A stretch of DNA of 11,046 nucleotides from Thermoanaerobacterales bacterium (lineage in GTDB: Bacteria; Actinomycetota; Acidimicrobiia; Acidimicrobiales; JACDCH01), in NCBI GenBank assembly GCA_017577565.1, contig PKRH01000114.1, positions 1 through 11,046 on the forward strand, written 5' to 3'. The notes beneath the pieces were generated by a model that saw nothing but the letters and a program-made list of their open reading frames with translations, searched no databases and was not told the DNA's origin. This document shows, in pieces, positions 1 to 6,293 of the stretch. The position numbers and the translations under genes are program-made. Each line of letters opens with the position of its first letter. The first letter of the stretch is position 1.

Positions 1-26
1 GCCGGGGGCGGGGCGAGGGGCGGCAC
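1..26 (-). CDS. Possible start of the next gene downstream of moxR (partial)
   Basis: A GTG at 24-26 (minus strand) opens a frame that stays open for eight codons to the window edge. It lies five bases beyond the moxR stop. A GGAGG ribosome-binding sequence sits at 37-41, inside the end of moxR, ten bases before this GTG. In many bacteria moxR is followed directly by a DUF58 gene, so that is the likeliest identity. Only about eight residues, rich in proline, are visible, and they cannot identify a family. The call rests on spacing and context alone. Confidence 0.3.
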
Positions 27-31
27 GACGC

Positions 32-1162
32 TCAGGCCTCCGGGGTGCCGGCCGAGGCCAGCTGGCCGTTCGACCGCCGGGGCTCGTCGGGCCCGGCCGC
101 CCCCTCCGACGTCCCACCGGACGAGCCGGCGGCCGCCGCGTCGGGCGACGGGGGCACGGGGCGGGCCGTTGCGTCCTGGGTGGGCGTCAGCCGGGGCGCC
201 GCGACCGTCGAGAGGATGCGCCCGACGATCTGCTCGGCGGTCACGCCGTCGGCCACCGCGTCGTAGGACAGCACCAGCCGGTGGGGGAGCACGTCGAAGG
301 CGACGTCCCACACGTCCTGGGGCAGCACGAAGCTGCGCCGGCGCATGAGGGCGAGCGCCCGCCCGGCGGCGAGCAGGCCGAGCGTGGCCCGCGACGACAC
401 CCCGCAGGTGATGTAGCGGGCGAGGTCGCCGAGCCCGAAGCGGGCCGGGTCGCGGGTGGCCGTGACCAGGTCGACCGCGTACTGCATGACGCCGTGGTCG
501 ACGTAGATGGCGGTGCGGGCGGCGGTCTGGAGCCGCACCAGCTCCTGGACCGAGAGGCGCTCGGTCGGCGTCGGCGGTGCGGTGCCCATCCGCCGGGCGA
601 TCTCGAGCTCCTGGTCGGGCGTGGGGTGGTCGACCCGGACCTTCATGAGGAAGCGGTCCCGCTGCGCCTCCGGGAGCGGGTAGACGCCCTCCGACTCGGC
701 CGGGTTCTGCGTGGCGACGACGAGGAAGGGGTCGGGGAGGGGGAACGTCGTGCCGCCGATCGTCACCTGGCGCTCGGCCATGAGCTCGAGCAGGGCCGAC
801 TGGACCTTGGCCGGCGCCCGGTTGATCTCGTCGGCGAGCAGCAGGTTGACGAACACCGGGCCCAGCTCGACGTCGAACTCCTCCGTCGAGGCCCGGTAGA
901 CGCGGGTGCCGGTGATGTCCGAGGGGAGCAGGTCGGGGGTGAACTGCACCCGGGCGAAGGTGCCGCCGACGACCTTGGCGGTCGTCTCGGCGGCGAGCGT
1001 CTTGGCCACACCCGGCGGCCCCTCGAGCAGGAGGTGCCCGCCGGCCAGGAGCGCCACCATCAGGCGCTCGACCAGCCGGTCCTGGCCGACGATGACCTTG
1101 CGGATCTCGAAGAGCGCGTACTCGATGAGCGTCGCGTCGTCGTAGACGGGTGCGGCGGACAT
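32..1162 (-). CDS. MoxR family AAA+ ATPase
   Basis: This is a 376-residue cytosolic AAA+ ATPase of the MoxR family. The family is known for chaperone-like roles in maturing protein complexes, often with DUF58 and von Willebrand A-domain partners. Visible motifs are Walker A GPPGVAKT at 48-55, Walker B LLLADEINRAP at 107-117, sensor 1 ATQNP at 150-154, and the arginine-finger region EAQRDRF at 165-171. The lid domain occupies roughly 205-335. The last 45 or so residues are a Pro/Ala/Ser/Gly-rich, probably disordered tail. The frame is open further upstream, to 1231, but the start MSAAPVYDD at 1162 is preferred. Homology to the family begins just after it, and TAGCGT lies exactly seven bases upstream, which suggests leaderless transcription. 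The gene is divergent from ftsY. The substrate cannot be told from the sequence. Confidence 0.93.
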   Translation of the reverse strand: MSAAPVYDDATLIEYALFEIRKVIVGQDRLVERLMVALLAGGHLLLEGPPGVAKTLAAETTAKVVGGTFARVQFTPDLLPSDITGTRVYRASTEEFDVELGPVFVNLLLADEINRAPAKVQSALLELMAERQVTIGGTTFPLPDPFLVVATQNPAESEGVYPLPEAQRDRFLMKVRVDHPTPDQELEIARRMGTAPPTPTERLSVQELVRLQTAARTAIYVDHGVMQYAVDLVTATRDPARFGLGDLARYITCGVSSRATLGLLAAGRALALMRRRSFVLPQDVWDVAFDVLPHRLVLSYDAVADGVTAEQIVGRILSTVAAPRLTPTQDATARPVPPSPDAAAAGSSGGTSEGAAGPDEPRRSNGQLASAGTPEA

Positions 1163-1169
1163 GGGCGTG

Positions 1170-1175
1170 ACGCTA
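1170..1175 (-). promoter_or_regulatory. -10 element for leaderless moxR transcript
   Basis: TAGCGT on the minus strand, in the context GTAGCGTC, is followed by seven bases and then the ATG of moxR. This matches a TANNNT -10 box placed so that transcription would begin at or next to the start codon. No convincing -35 hexamer or ribosome-binding site is visible. The same GTAGNNTC core precedes four other genes in this window. Confidence 0.55.
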
Positions 1176-1241
1176 CGCGCACCGGGGCGGTGGCCGGATC
1201 GGGGACGACCCCCTGCTGCGGGTGGGGTCATGGGGGACCGG

Positions 1242-1247
1242 TAGGCT
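1242..1247 (+). promoter_or_regulatory. -10 element of ftsY
   Basis: TAGGCT within GGTAGGCTC lies ten bases before the ftsY ATG. A start site 6-8 bases downstream of it would give a leader of only two to four bases. No ribosome-binding sequence precedes the ATG. The ffh promoter at 3612-3617 has the same nine bases and the same ten-base spacing. Confidence 0.55.
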
Positions 1248-1257
1248 CCGGTGCGCC

Positions 1258-2355
1258 ATGGAGATCGTGATCGCGCTCGTCGTGCTCGCCGTCGTCGTCG
1301 TGGCGGGCCTCGCCGTCGTCGGCCTCCGGTCCCGCGGGGGCACCGACCTCGAACCGCCGCCCGGTGGGGACGGGGGCGTCGCCGTCGAGGAGCGGCCCGC
1401 CGGCGAGCCGGCGGGGGCGGGCGCGGTCGTGGTGCCGCCCGAGGCGCCGGCCCCGCCGGTCCGGCCCAGCTTCCGGGACCGGCTGGCCAAGGCCCGCAGC
1501 ACGCTGAGCGGCTACCTGGGGTCCATCCGGTCCCGCAAGGTCGACGCCGAGACCTGGGAGGAGCTGGAGGAGGCCCTGATCCGGGCCGACGTCGGCGTGG
1601 CGACGACCACCCGCGTCCTCGACGAGCTGCGCGAGGTGGCGGCGGCCGAGTCGATCAGCGACCCCGAGGCGCTGCTCGGCCGGCTGAAGCAGCAGCTGAA
1701 GGACGTGCTGGCCGACGGCGACCGCGAGCTGCGCTTCGACGAGGGGGTGCCCAACGTCTGGCTGTTCGTCGGGGTCAACGGCGTCGGCAAGACGACGACC
1801 ATCGGCAAGGTCGCCCACCAGCAGCAGGCCCAGGGGCGGTCGGTGGTCATGGCCGCCGGCGACACCTTCCGCGCCGCCGCGGCCGAGCAGCTGGCCCAGT
1901 GGGCCGAGCGCACCGGGGCCGACCTCGTGCGCGGCAGCGAGGGCGGCGACCCGTCGGCCGTCGTGTTCGACGCCGTCCAGCGGGCGGCGGCCCGGGGCCG
2001 CGACCTGGTGCTGGCCGACACCGCCGGGCGCCTGCACACGAAGACCAACCTCATGGAGGAGCTGCGCAAGGTGCGGCGGGTCGCCGACCGCGAGCCCGGT
2101 CGGGTCACCGAGGTCCTGCTCGTGCTCGACGCCACGACCGGCCAGAACGGCCTGACCCAGGCCCAGCAGTTCACCGAGGCGGTCGACGTGACCGGCGTCG
2201 TGCTGACCAAGCTCGACGGCTCGGCCAAGGGCGGCATCGCCCTGGCGATCCAGGCCACGCTCGGCATCCCGATCAAGCTCGTCGGCCTGGGCGAGTCGGT
2301 CGAGGACCTGGTGCCGTTCGACCCCGACGAGTTCGTCGAGGCCCTGCTGTCGTGA
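1258..2355 (+). CDS. ftsY: Signal recognition particle receptor GTPase FtsY
   Basis: FtsY is the membrane-associated SRP receptor. It docks ribosome-nascent chain-SRP complexes and hydrolyses GTP together with Ffh. The 365-residue product starts with a hydrophobic helix (residues 1-23), the usual membrane anchor of actinobacterial FtsY. A Pro/Gly/Ala/acidic linker runs to about 68, followed by the N domain (about 70-160) and the G domain. GTPase motifs are G1 GVNGVGKTT at 172-180, DTFRAAA at 202-208, G3 DTAGR at 254-258, G4 TKLDG at 317-321 and GLGE at 343-346. The start at 1258 is chosen over the open frame from 1222 because it begins exactly at the hydrophobic segment, next to the -10 element. 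smc, which often lies upstream of ftsY in actinobacteria, is absent here; a divergent moxR takes that place. Confidence 0.97.
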   Translation: MEIVIALVVLAVVVVAGLAVVGLRSRGGTDLEPPPGGDGGVAVEERPAGEPAGAGAVVVPPEAPAPPVRPSFRDRLAKARSTLSGYLGSIRSRKVDAETWEELEEALIRADVGVATTTRVLDELREVAAAESISDPEALLGRLKQQLKDVLADGDRELRFDEGVPNVWLFVGVNGVGKTTTIGKVAHQQQAQGRSVVMAAGDTFRAAAAEQLAQWAERTGADLVRGSEGGDPSAVVFDAVQRAAARGRDLVLADTAGRLHTKTNLMEELRKVRRVADREPGRVTEVLLVLDATTGQNGLTQAQQFTEAVDVTGVVLTKLDGSAKGGIALAIQATLGIPIKLVGLGESVEDLVPFDPDEFVEALLS

Positions 2356-2368
2356 TCGGAGGGGACCG

Positions 2369-2854
2369 ATGGTGATCCGAGCCGTGCTCCTGCCCGTCCG
2401 CCTGGCCGTGGGCCTGACCCGGCTCGGGGTGCGCACCGGCTACGCCGCGGGCCGCCTCTCCGTGGGCACGTCGTACCGCGTCGGCCGCCGGGTCGGGTGG
2501 TCCCGGCTGGCGGCGCTGGGCGTCGGGGTCGTGATCGGGCTGCTCGTGGCGCCCACCTCCGGGGCCGAGCTGCGGGAGCGGCTGGGTCGGCTGGCCGCCG
2601 AGCGGCGGCGCCCGGTGAGCGACGACGCCGTCGCCGAGCGCGTCCGCTACGAGCTGTCGCACTCGCCCCGCACCTGGCACCTGCCCCAGCCCGAGGTCCA
2701 GGTGGCGGCGGGCGTGGCCGTGCTGACCGGCACCGTGCCGCACGAGGAGGGCCGGACCGACATCGAGCGGACCGTCGCCGCGGTCCCCGGCGTCGCCCGG
2801 GTCGACAACCGCCTCGTCGTCGCGCCCCGCGACGGCGCCGGCAGGTCGTCCTGA
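2369..2854 (+). CDS. BON-domain protein with YtxH-like membrane segment
   Basis: The product has 161 residues. The first 45 are rich in Arg, Gly and Val. A hydrophobic stretch at 47-61 runs into APTSGAELRERL, which resembles the short membrane segment and following helix of YtxH-type proteins. Residues about 84-150 match a BON domain: predicted helices flank a V-x-V-x-x-G-V-A-V-L-T-G-T-V strand (110-123), and the segment ends VPGVARVDNRLVV. BON domains bind phospholipid or are found in periplasmic and membrane-linked stress proteins such as OsmY. The precise role here is unknown. A strong GGAGG at 2358-2362, six bases before the ATG, sets the start. The gene begins 13 bases after the ftsY stop and is probably co-transcribed with it. 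It converges on the gene at 2880. Confidence 0.82.
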   Translation: MVIRAVLLPVRLAVGLTRLGVRTGYAAGRLSVGTSYRVGRRVGWSRLAALGVGVVIGLLVAPTSGAELRERLGRLAAERRRPVSDDAVAERVRYELSHSPRTWHLPQPEVQVAAGVAVLTGTVPHEEGRTDIERTVAAVPGVARVDNRLVVAPRDGAGRSS

Positions 2855-2879
2855 GGGACAGGGTCGTCCGGCAGCGGGG

Positions 2880-3557
2880 TCAGCTGGCCCCGCCGGCGTG
2901 GATGACCGACCCGATGGCGATGAGGTGGCAGATCACCGCGGCCACCACGAGGACGTGCCACACCTCGTGGTAGCCGAAGACGTGGGGCACCGGGTCGGGC
3001 CAGCGGGTGAAGAGGAAGACGGCGCCGATCGTGAACAGCAGGCCGCCGGCCGCGATGAGGGCCATCTGCGTGACGGTCAGGCGGTCGACGAGCTGGGGGA
3101 GGGCGGCGACCGCGACCCAGCCGACGGCGATGTAGAGGCCGTTGCGGATGACCCGGACCCGGTCGGTGCGGGCCCAGGCGAGCACCCCGCCCACCGCGGC
3201 GCCGACCCAGGCGGCGACCAGGGTGGCGACCGCCACCCAGCCGTCGAGGACCAGCAGGCACACCGGGGTGTAGCTGCCGGCGATCATCACGAAGATCGTC
3301 GCGTGGTCGAGCCGCTGCATGCGCTTGCACCAGCGGTCCGACCAGCGGATCCGGTGGTAGGCGCCGCTGACCCCGAACAGCGCCACGAGCCCGGTGGCGT
3401 AGACGGCGGCGCCGACGCGCGCCCGCGGGGTGCCGGCCATCAGGACGACCGCGATGCCGGTGGGGATGGCGAGGAAGAACGCGACGACGTGGACCCAGCC
3501 CCGCAGCAGCGGCTTCGCCGCACCGGCGACCGCGCTGGAGATCTCTCGGCCGCGCAC
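2880..3557 (-). CDS. Hemolysin III / TrhA family (PAQR) seven-helix membrane protein
   Basis: This 225-residue integral membrane protein has about seven hydrophobic segments. The hallmark polar residues of the bacterial hemolysin III (PAQR-like) family are present: S64 and H68 in SGAYHRIRW, D84 and H85 in LDHATIFVMIAGSYTP, and H197, H201 and H211 in the last part (HEVWH followed by CHLIAI). In the PAQR superfamily such Ser, Asp and His residues form a metal-dependent hydrolase-like site. The bacterial members have been linked to membrane energetics and lipid homeostasis, and the name hemolysin is historical. The frame is open far upstream, to 3758 inside ffh, but that extension is not membrane-like. 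The GTG at 3555-3557 lies exactly seven bases after TAGCCT, so a leaderless start is preferred. The gene is divergent from ffh. Confidence 0.9.
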   Translation of the reverse strand: MRGREISSAVAGAAKPLLRGWVHVVAFFLAIPTGIAVVLMAGTPRARVGAAVYATGLVALFGVSGAYHRIRWSDRWCKRMQRLDHATIFVMIAGSYTPVCLLVLDGWVAVATLVAAWVGAAVGGVLAWARTDRVRVIRNGLYIAVGWVAVAALPQLVDRLTVTQMALIAAGGLLFTIGAVFLFTRWPDPVPHVFGYHEVWHVLVVAAVICHLIAIGSVIHAGGAS

Positions 3558-3564
3558 CACGACG

Positions 3565-3570
3565 AGGCTA
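3565..3570 (-). promoter_or_regulatory. -10 element for leaderless hemolysin III-family transcript
   Basis: TAGCCT on the minus strand, in GGTAGCCTC, is followed by seven bases and a GTG at 3555-3557. A second GTG at 3558-3560 is only four bases away. The seven-base spacing equals that at moxR and the DUF2469 gene, and it selects the inner GTG. This element is back to back with the ffh -10 element about 40 bases away. Confidence 0.5.
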
Positions 3571-3611
3571 CCCCGTCCCGGCCGGCAGCGGGCGGCACCG
3601 GGTCGGGCCGG

Positions 3612-3617
3612 TAGGCT
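3612..3617 (+). promoter_or_regulatory. -10 element of ffh
   Basis: TAGGCT within GGTAGGCTC lies ten bases before the ffh ATG, with no Shine-Dalgarno sequence between them. Core sequence and spacing match the ftsY promoter at 1242-1247. The transcript would have at most a few bases of leader. Confidence 0.55.
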
Positions 3618-3627
3618 CTGGGACCTC

Positions 3628-5049
3628 ATGTTCGAGTCGCTGTCCGAACGCTTCGAGGGCATCTTCGCCCGGCTCCGCAGCAAGGGCACGCTGCGCGAGT
3701 CGGACGTGGACGAGGTGCTCCGCGAGATCCGCCTCGCGCTCCTCGAGGCCGACGTCAACTACGTCGTCGTCCGGTCGATGCTGGCCCGGATCCGCGAGCG
3801 GGCCGTCGGCACGCGGGTCCACGAGGCGCTCAACCCCTCCCAGCAGGTCGTCAAGCTCGTCAACGAGGCGCTGGTCGAGGCGCTGGGCGGCGAGACCTTC
3901 CGCGTCCAGTACGCCTCCCGGCCGCCGACGGTCGTGCTCATGGCCGGCCTGCAGGGCTCCGGCAAGACGACGACCTCGGCCAAGCTCGCCCGCTGGTTCC
4001 GCCAGCAGGGCCGCAACCCGCTGCTCGTCGGCGCCGACCTCCAGCGGCCGGCCGCGGTCGAGCAGCTGCGGACGCTGGGCGAGCGCGTCGGCGTCCCGGT
4101 GTTCAGCCAGCCGGGCGACCCGGTCGAGACCGCCCGGGCCGGGGTCGAGGAGGCCCGCCGGCTCGGCCGGGACGTCTGCATCGTCGACACCGCCGGCCGC
4201 CTGGCCATCGACGCCGAGATGATGGACCAGGTCCGGCGCATCTCCGAGGCGACGGCGCCCGACTACACGTTCCTCGTCGTCGACGCCATGACCGGTCAGG
4301 ACGCGGTCACGGTGGCCGAGTCCTTCGACCAGGCGCTGGCCCTCGACGCCGTCATCCTCACCAAGCTGGACGGCGACGCCCGGGGCGGTGCCGCCCTGTC
4401 GGTCAAGGAGGTCGTCGGCAAGCCGATCGCCTTCGCGTCGACCGGCGAGAAGGTCGAGGACTTCGACCTGTTCCACCCGGACCGGCTCGCCAGCCGGATC
4501 CTCGGGATGGGCGACGTCCTCACGCTCATCGAGAAGGCCGAGCAGGTCTACGAGAAGGAGGAGGCCGAGAAGGCCGCCGCCCGCCTGCTCGAGGGCCGCT
4601 TCACGCTCGAGGACTTCCTCGAGCAGCTGCAGCAGGTCCGCAAGATGGGCCCGCTGCAGAACCTCATGGGCATGCTGCCCGGCCTGCCCAAGGAGATGCG
4701 CAACGCGCAGATCGACGAGAAGCAGATCAACCGGGTCGAGGCGATCATCCGCTCGATGACGCCCGAGGAGCGGGCCGACCCGACGATCATCGACGGCTCC
4801 CGCCGCCAGCGCATCGCCCGGGGCAGCGGCACCCAGCCCTCCGACGTCAGCCAGCTGGTCAAGCAGTTCCGCGAGATGCAGAAGCTGATGAAGCGGATGC
4901 CGGGGCTGTCGGGCACCAAGGCGGCGCGGGGCCGCAAGGCCAAGGGCAAGGCGAAGGGGCGCAAGGGCCGCAAGGGCGGGCGGGTGACGCCCCCCGGCAC
5001 CGGGCGCACCACCCCCAAGCAGCCGTTCACGCTGCCGGGGCTCAACTGA
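3628..5049 (+). CDS. ffh: Signal recognition particle protein Ffh (SRP54 GTPase)
   Basis: Ffh binds 4.5S/SRP RNA and hydrophobic signal sequences and forms a GTPase heterodimer with FtsY. The 473-residue product has an N domain (1 to about 90). The G domain follows, with G1 GLQGSGKTT at 107-115, DLQRPAA at 137-143, DTAGR at 187-191, TKLDG at 245-249 and STGEKVEDF at 271-279. The Met-rich M domain runs from about 297 to 430. Its RNA-binding signature SRRQRIARGSG lies at 391-401, and its finger-loop region around 336-355 includes MGPLQNLMGMLPG. The extreme C-terminus (431-452) is a Gly/Ala/Arg/Lys basic tail. The ATG at 3628 is preferred over the open frame from 3430, because family homology begins at MFESLSERFEGIF and the -10 element immediately precedes it. 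No SRP RNA gene was seen in the window. Confidence 0.98.
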   Translation: MFESLSERFEGIFARLRSKGTLRESDVDEVLREIRLALLEADVNYVVVRSMLARIRERAVGTRVHEALNPSQQVVKLVNEALVEALGGETFRVQYASRPPTVVLMAGLQGSGKTTTSAKLARWFRQQGRNPLLVGADLQRPAAVEQLRTLGERVGVPVFSQPGDPVETARAGVEEARRLGRDVCIVDTAGRLAIDAEMMDQVRRISEATAPDYTFLVVDAMTGQDAVTVAESFDQALALDAVILTKLDGDARGGAALSVKEVVGKPIAFASTGEKVEDFDLFHPDRLASRILGMGDVLTLIEKAEQVYEKEEAEKAAARLLEGRFTLEDFLEQLQQVRKMGPLQNLMGMLPGLPKEMRNAQIDEKQINRVEAIIRSMTPEERADPTIIDGSRRQRIARGSGTQPSDVSQLVKQFREMQKLMKRMPGLSGTKAARGRKAKGKAKGRKGRKGGRVTPPGTGRTTPKQPFTLPGLN

Positions 5050-5053
5050 CAGC

Positions 5054-5059
5054 TAATCT
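5054..5059 (+). promoter_or_regulatory. Putative -10 element of the rpsP-trmD operon
   Basis: TAATCT, an AT-rich hexamer that stands out in GC-rich DNA, lies five bases after the ffh stop. Transcription from about 5066 would give a leader of roughly 120 bases before rpsP. No clear -35 hexamer is visible. No terminator hairpin separates ffh from this point, so read-through from ffh is also possible. Confidence 0.45.
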
Positions 5060-5069
5060 GGTCACCGGC

Positions 5070-5126
5070 GTGCGGTTTGCTCCGACCGGCGCGCGCAGCG
5101 CATCATCGTCGGTCGCTCCGCTGTAG
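5070..5126 (+). CDS. Candidate 18-codon upstream ORF in the rpsP leader
   Basis: A GTG at 5070-5072 lies ten bases after the TAATCT element, the same distance seen between -10 box and start codon at ftsY and ffh. It opens an 18-codon frame (MRFAPTGARSASSSVAPL) ending at TAG 5124-5126. The frame contains the left and right arms of the leader stem. There is no homology evidence and chance is a real alternative. It is listed because of the repeated spacing. Confidence 0.2.
   Translation: MRFAPTGARSASSSVAPL
5083..5115 (+). promoter_or_regulatory. Stem-loop in the rpsP leader
   Basis: CGACCGGCG at 5083-5091 pairs with CGTCGGTCG at 5107-5115, giving nine base pairs with one G-U and a 15-base loop. 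It sits about 75 bases upstream of the rpsP start. Ribosomal-protein leaders often carry autoregulatory structures, but no known r-protein leader class was recognised. High GC makes incidental stems common. Confidence 0.35.
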
Positions 5127-5175
5127 GCCGGCGCGTCACACCTCGACCGCGCGGCCGGGTGACCCCCGACACACG

Positions 5176-5182
5176 AAAGAAG
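5176..5182 (+). promoter_or_regulatory. Ribosome-binding site of rpsP
   Basis: AAAGAAG, six bases before the GTG at 5189-5191, is the only purine-rich tract in the area. It selects that GTG over the in-frame GTG at 5159. The chosen start gives MAVKLRLMRMGKKK, the normal S16 N-terminus. Confidence 0.6.
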
Positions 5183-5188
5183 ACAGCA

Positions 5189-5521
5189 GTGGCCGTCAAG
5201 CTCCGCCTCATGCGGATGGGCAAGAAGAAGCAGCCGACGTACCGGGTCGTCGCGGCCGACTCGCGGTCGCCGCGCGACGGCCGGTTCATCGAGATCGTCG
5301 GCAGCTACGACCCCCGCCGCGAACCGTCGGTCGTCCGCATCGACAACGAGAAGGCCGTCGACTGGCTGCGCAAGGGCGCCCAGCCGACCGACGCCGTCCG
5401 CAAGCTCCTCGAGATCTCGGGGGCGTGGCAGCAGTTCCGCGGCGGTGAGAGCGGGTCGTCGGCGTCGGCCGGGTCGTCCGGGGAGGGCGCGGCCGAGCCG
5501 GCGGACGAGGGCTCGGCGTGA
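5189..5521 (+). CDS. rpsP: 30S ribosomal protein S16
   Basis: S16 is an early 30S assembly protein that binds the 5' domain of 16S rRNA. The product is 110 residues. The conserved core MAVKLRLMRMGKKKQPTYRV begins at residue 1, followed by ADSRSPRDGRFIEIVGSYDP (23-42) and the C-terminal helix region GAQPTDAVRKLLEISGAW (63-80). Residues from about 85 onward are a Ser/Gly/Glu/Ala tail, a low-complexity extension common on actinobacterial S16. The stop overlaps the next start by four bases (GTGA at 5518-5521). This is the first gene of a tightly packed maturation operon running through trmD. Confidence 0.97.
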   Translation: MAVKLRLMRMGKKKQPTYRVVAADSRSPRDGRFIEIVGSYDPRREPSVVRIDNEKAVDWLRKGAQPTDAVRKLLEISGAWQQFRGGESGSSASAGSSGEGAAEPADEGSA

Positions 5522-5784
5522 CCGACACCGCCTCACCGGTCGAGGTGCCGACCGCGCGCGCCGTGCTCGAGCACGTCGTCGACTCGCTGGTCGACGACCG
5601 CGAGGCGGTGCGCATCGACGTGGAGGAGGGCCGCTCGCTGCCCCGGCTCACCGTCCGCGTCGGGCCGGCCGACATGGGCCGGGTCATCGGCAAGCGGGGG
5701 CGGGTCGCCCACGCGATCCGCACCGTGGTGCGGGCGGCGGCGGCGCGCGACGGCAGCGACGTCGAGGTCGAGTTCGAGGACTGA
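5518..5784 (+). CDS. khpA: KH-domain RNA-binding protein (KhpA/YlqC family)
   Basis: This is an 88-residue single KH-domain protein. The RNA-contacting GxxG loop appears as GKRG at 58-61 within MGRVIGKRGRVAHAIRTVV, and a beta strand (LTVRVGP, 44-50) precedes it. KhpA proteins bind diverse RNAs, often as a complex with KhpB, and influence cell division, cell size and RNA turnover. Position between rpsP and rimM is the standard location in Gram-positive bacteria. The GTG start overlaps the rpsP stop by four bases. GAGG at 5507-5510, seven bases upstream, supports it and suggests translational coupling. Confidence 0.93.
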   Translation: MTDTASPVEVPTARAVLEHVVDSLVDDREAVRIDVEEGRSLPRLTVRVGPADMGRVIGKRGRVAHAIRTVVRAAAARDGSDVEVEFED

Positions 5785-5793
5785 GCGCGGGCC

Positions 5794-6285
5794 GTGGCCT
5801 CCGCCGAGCGTGCTGGTGGCCGGGGCCCCCTCCTCGAGATCGGCCGGATCACCCGGCCGCACGGCCTGCGGGGCGAGGTCGTCGTCCGCCTGGTCACGGA
5901 CCGCCTCGAGCGCCTGCAGCCGGGCTCGGTGCTGCACACCGACCGTGGCGACCTGGTGGTGCGCAGCGCCCGCCCCCACCGCGACACCTGGCTGGTGGCG
6001 TTCGAGGGCCGGGACGGGCGCGACCAGGTCGAGGACCTGCGGGGGGTGACCCTGCGGGCCGAGCCCCTCGACGACCCGGAGGTCCTCTGGGTGCACGAGC
6101 TGGTCGGCGCCACGGTCGTGACCACCGACGGCCGTGAGGTGGGCCGCTGCGAGGCGGTCGTCGACAACCCGGCGGCCGACCTCCTCGAGCTCGACTCGGG
6201 GGCCCTCGTGCCGGTCGTCTTCGTCGTGGACCACGCCCCGGGGCGCGTCGTCATCGACCCGCCCGAGGGCCTGCTCGACCTCTGA
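5794..6285 (+). CDS. rimM: 16S rRNA processing / 30S maturation factor RimM
   Basis: RimM is an assembly factor that binds the 30S head via S19 and helps mature the 3' domain of 16S rRNA. The 163-residue product has the N-terminal RimM domain with its signature IGRITRPHGLRGEV at 16-29. The C-terminal PRC-barrel spans roughly 98-162, with VHELVGATVVTTDGREVG and NPAADLLEL inside it. Length is normal for the family. The GTG start lies nine bases after the khpA stop and only weak purine-rich sequence precedes it, so translation may depend on coupling to the upstream gene. trmD follows eight bases later. Confidence 0.95.
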   Translation: MASAERAGGRGPLLEIGRITRPHGLRGEVVVRLVTDRLERLQPGSVLHTDRGDLVVRSARPHRDTWLVAFEGRDGRDQVEDLRGVTLRAEPLDDPEVLWVHELVGATVVTTDGREVGRCEAVVDNPAADLLELDSGALVPVVFVVDHAPGRVVIDPPEGLLDL

Positions 6286-6293
6286 GGGGCGAC

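Noticed and set aside
2842..2879. Terminator between the BON gene and the convergent hemolysin III gene
   Set aside because: Only a four-pair stem (GTCC/GGAC) at the BON stop is visible, with no T tract; too weak to annotate.
3430..3627. Upstream extension of ffh into the divergent gene
   Set aside because: Ffh homology starts at the ATG at 3628, directly after the promoter element; the extension is antisense to the hemolysin III gene.
3558..3758. Upstream extension of the hemolysin III gene to an ATG at 3758
   Set aside because: It would overlap the first 130 bases of ffh, is Ser/Arg-rich without membrane character, and ignores the -10 box at 3565-3570.
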